A DNA stretch of 64,000 nucleotides. It comes from Petrolisthes cinctipes. Its lineage: Eukaryota > Arthropoda > Malacostraca > Decapoda > Porcellanidae. A program made the translations under genes and the position numbers. The notes below the pieces were generated by a model. It saw nothing but the letters and a program-made list of their open reading frames with translations, was not told the DNA's origin and did not search any database. The stretch lies in the NCBI GenBank assembly GCA_033782935.1, contig JAWQEG010001349.1, forward strand, positions 126,501 to 190,500, in the 5' to 3' direction. Below are positions 13,426 to 25,106 of the stretch, piece after piece. Within the stretch, counting starts at the first letter, position 1. Each line of letters begins with the position of its first letter.

Positions 13426-13455
13426 ACAAGAGGTCATTGATTCCTTTAAGATGTA

Positions 13456-13524
13456 CTGTTGCAGAATATAGTCCTTGACCAGGGTTTAAGAGGAAGTCTG
13501 GTCAAGGACTATGTGCCGCCACTG
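13456..13524. mobile_element. MITE F, 69-bp palindrome with TA flanks
   Basis: Almost the whole element is palindrome: ATAGTCCTTGACCAG on the left pairs with CTGGTCAAGGACTAT on the right around a short loop. TA flanks it on both sides (13454-13455, 13525-13526). The right end inverse reads CAGTGGCGGCACATAGTCC, similar in style to MITE C. It is probably a deleted Tc1/mariner-type element. Confidence 0.7.
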
Positions 13525-13529
13525 TACCA

Positions 13530-15418
13530 CAAAACAGACCAACTACACCTAGGAAAAGAGCTCCTATACTAATTTTTTCAACCTGACAAGAAAAGTACTG
13601 GCTCTCTCATTTAATTTCTTGCCTTCTTCGGTAACTATAATGCAATCAAAGACAAATTACACCCAAAATTCACTCAACTAGGTTTTGATCTGCAGCTTAT
13701 AAATACCGAAATGTATGTGAAACCTGAACCTAAGGCTATATTACTGAGAAGGATAGTTACTGTACAGTTGGTGTTAAGTGTTTAGAGTTGAGTCTACAGT
13801 ACAGTAAGATACTAAGAAGAGATTACATTATGCAAATTTATCTGTACCTCTGAACAAGTAATTAAACAACTCCCTGTATATATTGAATTCAGATGTTATA
13901 GGAGACAGAAATGCAATAATCTTTCTAATGAATTTTTTAATATAACGTCAGCTCCTTGCCCTCAAATGGTTCTTTATATTCAATATATTAAGGGTTTACT
14001 GTTCAATGTTTCCATCTGACTTTGGCTCTCCTTGCTCTGTCCTCTGCCTAAATTCTCCCTCACCCACCTTGTCTATCTCCTCACCTTCCTCACAGCCCAA
14101 TCGATATTTGTTTCCTGATTATGATTTCGTCATTCTTGAAGAGAGCCCTAGTAAGGCTGAAACATTGTTTGTGTACTCTGAACAATACTATACACCTGTT
14201 TTGGAATTGATGTGGGCTTTATGTACCATTCTAAATTCACCAGTCTGAATTTCAAATCCCCACCATCTACAACTGTAGTATATGCTGAGGTAGCCCTTTC
14301 AATTGACATAGTTTAGTGGAACCAGTAGCATCTAATTTTCAGACTGCATATTCTGTACTACCCTTTGTAATTGTAATATTAATAATTGTAATATATACAA
14401 TTGTAAAATATAAATAATTGTAATGATAATATTGTAGCATAGAGATAGGGCTTATTTGAGCAAACGGAGTACACATAGTCCACTGGTCTAGTTAGCTTTT
14501 GAAGTTTCTACTGACAGTTGGTTGGGTTCCTCCCTAACTGACGTTTCGTCCGTAGTCTTTCCCTTGTATCGTTATTGAAGGAATTGATCATGCCAAGACA
14601 GAATAATTTCCTTAAATTGCATATGATTCGTGAAGTGGGGATATCATAGAGAATTAATTATACGTCATATATTAAAATTGCATGTATAACTACCGAAATG
14701 TGTATATGATGTGTAGGATGTAAGTTAGTCAGTGTAGGCCTCTGAACGAGTTGTGCGGCGCCAGTTACCAAAGCCAGACACGCCACCAACGGTAGAGTGG
14801 AGGGGGGAATGGATACGCGCCTACCACCTAGCCTGTTTGAGTTAGTTCGGACTTACACCCCATAGCGATCACACGTAGTTCCTCGTCCTTGTGCCCTTAC
14901 CTCGCCCTTTGTCTCTCGTGACGAAGAGATGACCAGAAGCTGAAAAATTCGGTAAGACTACCAATATTCCCAAAGTTTCACGGCTATAGATAATTATGTG
15001 TGTGTGTTTTGTGTCATAAGCATTAAGCACAGGACAGTCCTTAAATATTGAATATGGTAATTCGTTTTACAGGGGACAGCGGGTACCCCTTTTTACCATA
15101 CCTCCTCACTCCATTTGCCAACCGCAGCACAAGAGGAGAGTATAAATTATACAGTACATACAGTATATACAGTAGGCCCAGTGTGTAAATAACTTGTGAG
15201 TCTGTCTTCATTGAAATTTGAACTACTTATAGAGATATGGAATCAGAAGAATGAAAAATATTTTTACTTACTTTAATGAATGCTCATACATTATGCCAGT
15301 TATAAATATTTTGTAAGAAATAAATTTATATATATATATATATCCATATTTCATTAACCTATCAACTTATAATACAGACACTAAAAATTAACCTGAGTTA
15401 ACACAGTTTCACAGTCTA

Positions 15419-15481
<63 letters not shown>

Positions 15482-16798
15482 TTTTCTATTAAGTACTGCA
15501 CTAATGTTCATGAATCATTTATTTATATAACTACTATATGCAGCACTTCTTTAATTATTTCATTTGTTATACTCAAACTTTATCAAGAAAAGCTACTAAT
15601 TTTAAAAAGTAAATCAAATACTGTAATCTCACAGCAACATCACACACAAAAACAATTAATGTAGCAATTATTATGATTCACAGCAAATAGTTACTAAGAG
15701 GTAGAAAGATTCATCCTCTTATATGGTAAGCTATGAACTTAAAAAATTAATACTCTCCGTTTTAGTTACTGTCAAATCCTTGAATGGAAAATCTATTGGT
15801 ACTCCATTTCTTTCTCATTAAAACGGTGAATAATTGCCTTATGACAATATAACCATCTAATTAACCCATATGTTTATAATATAGAATTTGGCCAAATTGA
15901 CCTTCTGATATAACATAAGTTTAAATCATTACCGGTATAGGGTATAAAATTATGTTAGGGTTATTTCATTGGGCTGGTTAGATGAGAGGTTAAAATAATA
16001 CACCATTCCTTAACCATTTTTCTAGAATCTAAACACCAAAAACTAAGCATGAACACTAAAATAAACTAACAAAATCTCTTATACACTAAAATAATATATT
16101 GACAGCAAAACCAAAGCTTGAATTACAATACACACAGACTAATCCTGTCTTCACTTAACTATGAACAGTCATCATGTGATGGGATGACTTACCAGTCTTA
16201 TTTCAATGGCTGTCTTATTTTTCATGTCTAACTTAAAAGCTATCTAAAAATAGCCATTTTATCTTGATTTCCTGCACGTCCCTCAGTAATCTACTTATAC
16301 TTTTAACAGCCTCTGTGACAGCCCTCAACGTAATGTCTTTGACTTTGGCAGGCACTACACAAATTAATTAAAGGATCTAAATATTACTATCCTTTCTGAC
16401 ACTTCCTGTAATATTATCAGTAGTTCTTTATTTATCCGTGCATATAGCGGCTCTTCTTTTCTTTCCTGTGGAAGGGTTTTCAGCAAGGCTGTCAGACATG
16501 ATGGCTAATAATATAATTATATCTGTGTTGGGGTGACGAAATAGTAGTGAGTGAATAATGGTACGGTAGTAATACAGCAGCAGCACTCCTTATCATATCA
16601 CGTGTGGGTTGTTTACAAAACTCAGCTGATATGACACTTGCTCCCTATTGGTTGTAACCACTTTAAAGCTGCCACCTGATTGGCTGAAGGACTTAGGAAC
16701 TCCGAGAGGGTTTAGGAATTCCTAAATGTTAAGAAAGGTTTAGGAAGTCCCAAAAATGTTTTGAGTATGATGACTTAGGAAACAAGATAGGAATTCCT
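13530..16798. other. AT-rich intergenic DNA, with one GC-richer island
   Basis: No gene could be supported. A GC-richer, CpG-containing block at about 14740-14955 ends in a sequence resembling a splice donor (GGTAAGAC near 14950) and could be a non-coding first exon, but no downstream coding exon was recognised. AT microsatellites lie at 15329-15345 and 15419-15476. The open frame at 14006-14248 is Ser/Pro-rich with no motif. Near 16690-16811 the motif TTAGGAA and its inverse TTCCTAA recur, continuing across the LINE insertion at 24828-24890. Confidence 0.5.
15419..15477. repeat. (AT)n microsatellite
   Basis: About 58 bases of pure AT dinucleotides following CACAGTCTATG. A shorter TA run lies about 90 bases upstream. 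Confidence 0.95.
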
Positions 16799-16811
16799 AT
16801 CCTGTTCCTAA
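16799..16811 (+). repeat. Left 13-bp target-site duplication of LINE B copy 1
   Basis: ATCCTGTTCCTAA here recurs at 24815-24827. The pair brackets the LINE exactly and shows that both ends of the insertion are preserved. Confidence 0.92.
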
Positions 16812-17265
16812 CCCCCCCAACGGGAACCGCCTTGACGTGGTGGGGGGGCTTGCGTGTCTCTGAGACCTGGCGAGCTAGACTAAAGGGGGCTCCGGCCCCT
16901 GCTCTGCCCCGATTTCGGGGAGAGAGGGCTTCCCATGCTAGTAAGGTCGCCAGTGAGAGACCAGACTAAATGGTTCCCATGCATTGGGGTACCAGTACGA
17001 GCCAACAGCACTGCCCTCCGGAGAGACTGCCCTCTAGGGGCCGTCCTATGTTGGATGGTTGGGTGTCTGGGCTGGGAGATGTTGGGGAAGGGGGTCTCAG
17101 CACCGTCGTGGGCAAACTTTCGAGCCATTGGGGCTGCTTTTTAAAACGAGTGGCCCCATGGGGGAAGAGGTACCCTGCCCACGGCGACCAGTGCTTGGTC
17201 CCCTCATCTGCCCTGTAGGTAGTAGCTCTTGGCTCCTGGGGCCAAAAACATCAAATCAATGATAT
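16812..17265 (+). other. LINE B copy 1 5' UTR
   Basis: CpG-rich leader conserved with copy 2 (57945-58370, inverted). It begins with a C-run and an ACGGGAACCGCCTTGACGTG block. Non-LTR elements of this type usually carry an internal promoter here. Short open frames on both strands are not conserved as proteins. Confidence 0.7.
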
Positions 17266-19285
17266 ATGGATAAAGAAAAGCCCCAATCTCTTCCTCGAGC
17301 GGTGGTCGACCAGGCCCTCGAGACTTCACTCTCTGGTTGTGGTAATATGCAGAAAGCTGCAAATAAGAGTAGACCTAGCAGGTCGGGTGTTGTGTAGAAG
17401 GACCCTGTTAGCGATTTGGACACGTTAATGTTAACGAATGTACTTGCATCCCTTTTCTATGGCGCTATCCACTCCATTTTTAAGTGTTTTGGAGTAGTTC
17501 TTCGAATCCGAATCACATATGACAGTGATTGTAGGTCTAATCGGTGCTATATTACTTTTAATACAAATGCTGCTGCCAAAGCAGCATTTGAGGCAAAAGA
17601 TTCGCTGACGGTGGGGGATACTCATTGTAAACTTCAGATGATGCAGTCCATCAATGTAGTTGACAGTGACAATGACTACTGCCCTAATATATTTGATGAC
17701 TCTATAGAGCATGTCCCAAAGGAACGTCGGGTTCCTACACCCTTTTAGTTTGTGGCTTACTACAAGGAGGGACGTGGTAACCTTATCCATGCTTCCCGGT
17801 ATCTGGAGAAAGAAATTGGATTATTACCAATGGGCCACATAAAGAAATATGGTAAGGGCGTTTTAATCAGAGCCAAAGATCTTACACAGGCCATGATGCT
17901 CCTCAATCTCCCCTGTCCTTCTGGTAGCATGTTTGAATCTATTAAACCACATCGAACATTTAATTATAGTAAGGGGCGTATATATAATGAGGACCTGTAT
18001 GAATTCTCAGAAGAGGACATTCTCGCTATGTGCCCAGACAGTGTCCAACGAGTAACGAAGATGAAAGGCAGTAAAAATATGATCATCCTCACTTTCTATG
18101 GCTCGCATATCCCAGATCGCATTAACATTAACCCCACCTCATTTCAGGTGAAGCCTTTTGTTGAGCATCCCCTACAGTGTTTCTGTTGTTATGAGTTTGG
18201 TCATGGGAGGAGGAACTGCAAACACCGTTCCCAGTGTGGTGATTGTTCTGCTCTTGACTCACATCTTACTTCTGAGTGTCGGTCAGAGAGTTACTGCTTT
18301 TACTGTAGAGATGCTCACCCCTTGCGTTCTCGCCAATGTAAGATGTACCTACTTGAGCAGGATATCCTCCACTTGGCTAATATCCAATTCATTAGCATAG
18401 GTAGTGCCAGACGGCAACTCAACTTCAGGCGACAGAAGGATAGTGGTGTGAAGACATATGCCTCCTCTCTTCGCCCAAAATTGGTTGCAGCACCCTCTCA
18501 AGAGGCAGCTGCTTTTTGCTCTAGTGAGAGTGTTTCTAAGGTTACACTACATAATAGTTTCTCTGTCTTGGAAACTTTATCAGACACTCATTCTGGTGAC
18601 CCCTCAACTGATGACAGTTCTCAGACTTTAGCTAAAGGTGTCCATGTGGTAGAGGTTCACGCTGCCACACGCTCTCCCAAAAGGAAACTTAAGTCACCTA
18701 AACTGCCACAGAGACGCCTTCGTGGTTCCTCTGAGGCACTTGACTCTATAGATGTTCCACCTTGTGAGGCAACCATCTCTGTGGACTCATCCATAGTTTC
18801 CTCTCAATTTCACCAGAAGAGTTCTCGTGGCTCTGATGAATCTCTTGATTCAACAGAAGTTCCTCCTCGCAAGCTTCCTTCGGGATCATCAGAGGGGTGT
18901 GAAGTTAATGTGGATGCCTCGGATGTTGTGACTTCAAAAGATTCAGTTTCTCTTCCGCTTGAGCAGCGGAGTGATTCTACCACCTGTATTATGGATGTTG
19001 ATGTATCTGCCTGTGTCAGTGATACCACTGCTGTACAGGACAATACCAATGTAATTGTTTCAAAGAATATTCCAGCTCATATACCTTCATCTTCTTCTAA
19101 CATATCAGATGCTACAGGAACTTGTCTACGGGTCCCAATTACTGCCCCCACGTACTACTCCTCGGATTCGCTCTTCTTCTAGTGGCCCAGGATTAGACAA
19201 ATCTTATTGTTTGAGTAAACCCTCAGGTCGAGGTGGTAGTGGGAAGTACCTCCGTGAGGCTTCCCAAAAATCAGTACTAAAGTAA
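17266..19285 (+). pseudogene. LINE B copy 1 ORF1 (gag-like, RRM-like plus CCHC knuckles)
   Basis: The start ATG at 17266 is chosen because the frame is continuous from there and copy 2 has an ATG at the same place. Stops at TAG 17392 and TAG 17746 and a frameshift near 19150 break it. Residues coded at about 17425-17660 resemble a degenerate RRM: a beta-strand ending in VVLRIRITYD, then YITFNTNAAAKAAFEAKD. Zinc knuckles follow at about 18178-18330: C-x2-C-x4-H-x4-C, then two more Cys/His clusters. The C-terminal third is Ser/Asp-rich and low in complexity, with imperfect internal repeats of a SSRGSDESLDS-like segment. The protein would bind the element's RNA. Length of about 640 residues is normal for such gag-like ORF1 proteins. 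Confidence 0.88.
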
Positions 19286-20256
19286 CACTGTTCAAGGTCC
19301 TTCAGTGGAATTGCCGTGGCTTGCGTGCTTCTTGGGAGGAACTGCGTATTCTTCTCTCTAGCTTCTCTCCTGCATGTGTTTCTCTCCAAAAGACAATGCT
19401 TGGGGACTACATTCCTGCCAGTCCTCCATCATACTCTGCATTTTATTCCAATTCATTTGAAGTTCAGGGTCACCATGGTGGCTCTGCCATAATAATAATA
19501 ATAATAAGGCTGTTGCAGTTAAGGTTTTTATGGACCGCCCGTACACTATGTGCAGTCTATACCTTCCTCCCAGTGTTACAGTTGAGAGGGGTGATCTCAA
19601 CCGTCTTCTACGGGACCTTCCCTCTCCCTTTATTTTATTGGGTGATTTTAATGGTCGTCATCCTCTGTGGGGTGACAGTTCGGTCAACCCCAGGGGTGTT
19701 TTATTGGCTTCTTTTATTGAGGATGAGGGATTAGGGGTTTTAAATACGGGAGATATGACACATTTTAATAGCCCTACTGGGACTTTTACCGCTATTGACA
19801 TTTCCCTCTGCTCACCCAGTGCTCTGTTGGATTTTACTTGTAGAGTGTTGCCTGATTTATATGGCAGTGACCATTTCCCTATACTTTTAGAAGGTAACAG
19901 GTATGAACCACAGTCTCGTCTTCCTAGGTGGAAATTAGAGAAAGCTGACTGGCAGTTTTTTAGAGAGCTAATTTCTTCGGTCTCTTCTGTAGCCGATTTC
20001 GGTAGCTCTGACGAGGCTGTAACATATTTCACTGATATGCTCCACTCTGCTGCTCTCAACTCTATCCCTAGAACTTCTGGCTACTTTCCCAAACGTCCTG
20101 TCCCTTGGTGGTCACCATTCTGCACGACTGCTGTGCGGGAGAAGCGCGCTGCTTTCTCTCGCCTTCGTCGCAATCGTGGGGACCCAACTCTTTTAGAGGA
20201 CTTCTGACGGGCAAGGGTCCGGGCTAGACGAGTCTTAAAAGAGGCCAGACGTGCAT

Positions 20257-20260
20257 CTTG
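20257..20260 (+). repeat. CTTG target-site duplication of solo LTR
   Basis: CTTG precedes the LTR here and follows it at 21820-21823. The 4-bp size fits LTR retrotransposons. Confidence 0.88.
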
Positions 20261-21819
20261 TGTAACGCTCCTATTATTTCCTGATAATTAATTCTTAAGT
20301 TGTTTCACCTTAGGAGATGAAGCTTGCGACGGAAGCGGAATGAACATGGGTGTAAATATTGTAAATAGGAATTATCTTGCCTTTCGGGCCTTATTTTTGT
20401 CCGGCAAACTGAAACTTACTTTGGGAATTGGTAACATTGTTGATGTGGCAATTGTGATAATCTCGTCCCCAAATATACATAACATTGGAACCGGAAGTGA
20501 CGACAGAGGTTGTAATATTGTGATATGATGATGAGGATATAATTAAGACTGAATCTTATTTTATGTGAAAGGCTTATGATAACCAGGTTTCATTGAATAA
20601 TCTGTTGAGTGTTAATTTAAAGTCGTCATAAAGATTTATTTATGTGGAAGTGTGTGGCATCTTTCCCGCCTTGCCGAGCGAGGAAGAAGGAAGAGGGTAG
20701 CCAACTTTGTCTCACTCTTCTCTTTCGACCCGACCAGGTAACTTGTGATATCGAGATTACGTATATTTGTTCCAAATTGAGACTTTAAAGAGTACAGTAA
20801 TACATTCCTGCCTCTGTGTTGAGGTTTGGTAGGGGCTATCTCGGGGAATAATTATTTTTGAAATCTTATGGGTTCACTCAGGGAGTGTAATTGTTTATTT
20901 TTAAATTAATAGTCTCACTCTTCTCTTTCGACCCGACCAGCTGTGACGCCATATTGTCCGCGTGGGGACTTGCCTCATCTGTTGGTGAACTGGTGTAGGA
21001 ATTAGGGTGTCAGGCATTAGGTTATTATTATTATTATTTTTGGTAAAAGCCACTAGTTGGCCAGTGTTATTGTTTGTAACGCCACTAGTTGGCCAATATT
21101 ATCTTTTGGTAAGCCATTAGTGTGGTGTTTTGGGTAAAGCACTAGTTGGCCTGTGTCTTATTTTTTTGTAAATGCCACGTGTATGGCAGGTGTCTAATCC
21201 TGTGAGCAATTCTGCTGGAAACTGACTCCTACAGTAGTTGATTGTGAGTGCGAAGTCTAGGTCCATTCACAATTGGGAGAGGGGTTGTATAGTAAGTGGG
21301 AGTCCGGTCTCCAGTGGTGTGCTACAGGTGGTATAAGTATTTATTTTTCTCTGGTCTAAATCATTTTTTTTTTTTTTTTTTTTTATATTGTCAAGGTGCA
21401 AGGCTGTGTTCTAATCTAGTTTTTTTGGTAATATTGAAGTTTCGAGTAGAGTAAGGGGGAAAGTAGTATTTGAAATCATTGTATTAAATCTATTGGGTAA
21501 ATTTTAGTTTATAAGGGGGGCGTAAGTACAGTATTAATCAAATCTTTATTTTGTTTTCTTGTGAAAGCTTTATTATAATAATTATATATATTTTTTTTTA
21601 TTTATTATATATGAAAATTGATTGGTCTCACAATAATAAATCACTGGGTCTTTTATCTGTGAACAGTAGTTTTTCTGCACTATACCCTGCCACCTGAGGA
21701 AGGTCGAAGACAGTGAACACGAATCCAAATATTTTTTTTTTTGTGATAGCGCAGGGTTTTTTGGTTGGGAGCACCGGGAATATCCTGGTGGATCATAAGA
21801 ACCGAAACCCTGTGTTACA
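20261..21819. mobile_element. Solo LTR (1559 bp) of a TGTAAC...GTTACA element
   Basis: It starts TGTAACGCTCCTATT and ends TGTGTTACA, so it has TG...CA termini within a short inverted repeat, and is flanked by CTTG on both sides. There is no coding region, as expected for an LTR left after recombination between two LTRs. The LTR element at 25107-29885 starts TGTAACACCCCTATT and ends TTACA, so the two belong to related groups although the rest of the sequence differs. Inside, a 29-base segment is repeated 203 bases apart, the first copy followed by GTAA. A poly(T) tract lies at 21366-21384. Confidence 0.88.
20709..20940. repeat. 29-nt direct repeat with intron-like borders in solo LTR
   Basis: An identical 29-base segment ending CGACCCGACCAG occurs at 20709-20737 and 20912-20940. 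The first copy is followed by GTAACTTG, a plausible splice donor, and the second ends in CAG, a plausible acceptor. The unrelated-looking LTR at 25107 has the same layout with different bases. Confidence 0.8.
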
Positions 21820-24516
21820 CTTGGAAGGCCTATGTGTCTTCAATCAATACTAAAACTCCACTCACCCAAGTATTCAGGAGAGTCCGTAAGATGGCGGGGA
21901 AGTTTTCTCCTAGTACTCCACCTGTACTTAAGGTCAATGGAATTAACATCATAAATGGTTTGACAGTGGCCAATACCATGGCGGAGGCTTTTGCAAAAGT
22001 CTCCCGCCGTGACTCTCGACCTCTGGCTGTCAGGCATAAGTTAAGAGCCAAGGAGCGTACTGTCCTGGATTTCTCAGGGAACGAGAATGAAAGTTATAAC
22101 CATATATTCACCCTGAGAGACCTGCATCTGCTCTCTCTCTCTGCGGCGACACTTCTCCTGGGCCAGACAACATCCCATATGCAATGTTACGACACTTGGG
22201 TGAGGAAGCGATCTCATTTCTTTTAGCTTTATATAACAGAATCTGGCTGGAGGGTGTCTTCCCTTCTGGGTGGAGGGTTGCTACCATCCTCCCTTTCCTC
22301 AAGCCGGGCAAGGACTCTGGTGTTGCCCTCAATTATCGACCAATTGCCTTGACCTCCTGTCTCTGTAAACTATTTGAAAAGATGGTGAATGTCAGACTGG
22401 TATAATTCTTGGAACAGGGTGATTTTCTGTCTCCGTCCCAGTCTGGCTTTCGTAAACACCGTTCCACTACAGATGCTCTGGTCAGGTTGGAAGCTGCTGC
22501 ATGTGAGGCCTTTGCACGACATCAACACCTTCTCTGTGTATTCTTTGATTTAGAGAAAGCGTATGACACTACATGGCAATATGGCATCCTGCAGCAACTC
22601 CATTTATATGGCCTGCAGGGTCGCCTTCCTCACTTTCTTAAGGAGTTTCTCAGTGGTCGCAGTTTTTCTGTGAGGGTTGGTACAAACCACTCAGCATCTG
22701 TTGCACAGGAGGAGGGCGTCCCCCAGGGAAGCGTCCTCAGTGTCACATTGTTTGCAGTAGCAATTAATGCCATTGCCTCATCCCTTCCAGACGGTATAGC
22801 TAACTCGATGTACGTTGATGACCTAGCAGTCTGGTTTGTTGCTTCCCATATGTCAGTGGCGGAGCAGCGCATGCAGCTTGCCCTTGACAGGGTGTCACGT
22901 TGGACTGGTTCTCATGGGTTTCGATTTTCTCCTTCCAAGACAGTTGCTATGCACTTCTGCCGCATCCGAGGCATCCACCCCGATCCAAACTTATTCATGT
23001 ATGGTCATCGGATACGCTGTGTCGAGTAGACTCGCTTTTTGGGTCTCCTTTTTGACAAACGTTTGACTTGGGTTCCCCACTTATGTACACTTAAGGTCTC
23101 TTGCCTCAAGGCTCTTAACCTGTTGAGGGTCCTGGGCCATACATCCTGGGGGGCTGATCGGGCCACCCTCCTCCGCTTATACCATGTTCTTATTAGGTCA
23201 AAACTCGACTATGGGTGTGAGGTGTACTCTTCTGCCACCGATGCCCGTCTCAGAGTTTTAGACCCTGTTCATCATGCTGGAGTACGTCTGGCGACCGGAG
23301 CCTTCAGGTCGTCCCCAATCTCCAGTCTCCTGGTGGACACTAATGAGCCACCTCTTGATCTCCGTCGCCAGTCCTTGATGGTTCGTTGTTGGCATCGATT
23401 ACATCGACTTCCTGACTCCCTACCCTGCTTGGCGGTGTCATCTGATATGTCTCAGTACTACCTTTTACATTCTCGTACACCATGGCCCTTTGGCTTCTGG
23501 GTCAGGAAGGCTATGGAGGAGATGACTTCCAGATTTGTCCTGTGAGGGTCCCCAGGGTGGCTCCATGGCTTATTCCAGAAGTTTTCCCCTGCACCTGCTT
23601 TATAGACAAGAAGGAATCTTTTCCTCCTCCAGTGGCTCGTTCCCTCTTTTTAGAACATGCCTTCACTCACAGGGAGTCCCTCCCTGTGTACACTGATGGG
23701 TCAAAGTCTGATGCTGGAGTTGGCTTTGGAGTTGTCTTTCCTGACTTTTGCCGTGGAGGCAGGCTCCCTTCTGTCATGTCAATTTTTACTGCTGAGCTCT
23801 CGGCCATTTTATATGCCCTCCAAGTGATTTTCACTCTCCCTCAGCCTTCGTTTACTATTTTTAGCGATTCCTGTAGTGCATTGCAGGCCTTGTGCAATTT
23901 TAACTCTTCCCATCCCCTGGTGTTGGCCATTCTTGAGTGGCTTGTCCTCCTGGGTCGTCATGGCCGCAAAGTCACTTTTTGTTGGGTCCCAGCCCATGAG
24001 GGTGTTGATGGGAATGAGCTGGCTGACGCCCTGGCTAAGGCTGTGGTCTCCAATTCCCAGCCTCCTGCCAGGCGTCATCCTGTTCCTGCAGTGGACCTTC
24101 GACCCTAAATAGATGCTACCGTTCGTTCCTGCTGGCAGGACAGATGGGACGCCGTCGGGGCTAACAAGCTCCGCGACATCCGCCAGCACCTTGGTTTGTG
24201 GAGCTACAGTGGCCAGTCCCGCCGGTGGGAGACGGCTCTTGTCCGTCTCCGCATTGGCCACACATTATTGACTCATGGCTTTTTAATGGAGAGGGCTCAC
24301 CCTCCCTACTGTGATGATTGTCTGGTCCCTTTGACAGTACGGCATCTTATTGTCGAGTGTCCCAGCCTTGGGGACCTTCGTCGTAGGCAACTCTCCGAGT
24401 ACCGGAAGGGTGACGGTTCTTACAGTCTCTCCCAGGTGCTCGAGGAGGAGGCTTGTAGTGTGGGAGGGAACACCCTCTCCTATGTGGAGGAGGCTGGCCT
24501 TCTCCACAAATTGTGA

Positions 24517-24814
24517 ATTTTATTGTATTTATGGCTATTAATTTTTAGGTAGTTAAAGTTTAATGTTTCTTTCGTTAATATTTCAATTCTCTTATATATC
24601 TAACTTAAGTAGGTTATTTCATTAATATATGATTTTTTTTGGGGGGAAGACGTGGGTTTTATTCATTTTGCTTCTCCCTTCCGAGGTAGTGAAAATTATT
24701 TAATCTTTGTACATATTTTATTAATGATGTAAATGACCTTTTTATGTTGGGCGGTATATGACCATTGCTGTTGCGCCGCCAGATGCCTAATGGCATCAAT
24801 AAATAAATCAATCA
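24517..24814 (+). other. LINE B copy 1 3' UTR and tail
   Basis: AT-rich 3' UTR ending in a conserved block with GTTGCGCCGCCAGATGCCTA, shared with copy 2 near 51931-51975, then an AATA/AATC short repeat instead of poly(A). The TSD follows at 24815-24827. Confidence 0.85.
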
Positions 24815-24827
24815 ATCCTGTTCCTAA
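24815..24827 (+). repeat. Right 13-bp TSD of LINE B copy 1
   Basis: Exact copy of 16799-16811. Confidence 0.92.
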
Positions 24828-24898
24828 ATTAGGACTTCCTAAGTGAGATAGGAAGGCTTGGCTCTCCTAAGTTAAGAACTGTTTGAGTATCCGGCCCC

Positions 24899-25106
24899 AG
24901 TGATGTAAGACCATAGTTAGGAAGCTTGGATACCAAGGATCGGTGCCATACTCTATCAAAGGCCTTGTTGATGTCTAGAGCTATTGTGCTGATCCATTGA
25001 CTGAAAAATTTTATGTGTAATATAGCTGAGTATATAGGCAGTAGATCGTTCGTGTTTGAATCCATATTGTTTATTGTTTATCAGTTTATTGGTTTCAAGA
25101 TGTTTG
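24899..25106 (-). pseudogene. LINE C RT palm fragment
   Basis: Reading leftward from the LTR element: HLETNKLINNKQYGFKHERS-like sequence, then after a small frameshift IALDINKAFDRVWHRSLVSK (about 24935-24995), which holds the first catalytic Asp of RT. The YxDD block is absent because the element ends at about 24899. Confidence 0.85.

Larger units (their letters stand above)
8663..13426 (+). mobile_element. Decayed Academ-like DNA transposon with long TIRs
   Basis: The outer ends are inverted repeats: left AGTCCGGTGGCC from 8664, right GGCCACCGGACT ending 13424. Similarity continues inward for about 150 bases, with shared blocks around CACCTTGAA-like, GGGTGCAA and GAGCATTTTG sequences (8694-8810 against 13270-13400). 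Inside are frame fragments from 9016 to 12857 on the plus strand: a transposase-like region, an XPG-like nuclease region and a Cys-rich finger. That combination is, from memory of the family, the described make-up of Academ elements. TSD is ambiguous: a CTAA occurs just outside one end and overlaps the other. Several stops and frameshifts show it is inactive. The superfamily name is an inference. Confidence 0.7.
19282..24516 (+). pseudogene. LINE B copy 1 ORF2: endonuclease-RT-RNase H, interrupted by a solo LTR
   Basis: Endonuclease: LQWNCRGL near 19302, LQK (usual LQE) near 19384, GDFNGRHPLWGD near 19641, SDHFPI near 19865; a frameshift lies at the ATA repeat 19488-19507. TGA at 20205 falls where copy 2 has CGA. 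The solo LTR splits the linker at 20260/21820. RT: FRKHRSTTDAL near 22450, FFDLEKAYDTTW (about 22542-22577), PQGSVLSVTLF near 22720 and YVDD near 22813. Further stops are at 22403, 23027 and 24106, with frameshifts near 22125 and 23540. RNase H: YTDGSKSDAG (about 23689), an ELSAI Glu, FSDSCSAL Asp and WVPAHEGVDGNELAD (about 23983). A C-terminal C-x2-C-x7-H-x4-C finger follows at about 24311. Excising the LTR rejoins a Ser-Trp codon pair that copy 2 preserves. Confidence 0.93.
16812..24814 (+). mobile_element. LINE family B, copy 1, full length with TSD
   Basis: An I-like non-LTR retrotransposon with 5' UTR (16812-17265), ORF1 (17266-19285), ORF2 (19282-24516) and 3' UTR ending in a short AATA/AATC-repeat tail. 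A 13-bp TSD flanks it. A solo LTR of 1559 bp (20261-21819) is inserted in ORF2, so the LINE itself is about 6.4 kb. Family A has a poly(A) tail instead, and its proteins differ, so these are separate families. Copy 2 lies at 51921-58370 in the opposite orientation. Multiple stops and frameshifts mean copy 1 is inactive. Confidence 0.95.

Noticed and set aside
16880..17262. Overlapping frames on both strands in the LINE B 5' UTR
   Set aside because: They are due to CpG/GC-rich sequence with few stops and are not kept as one protein in copy 2.
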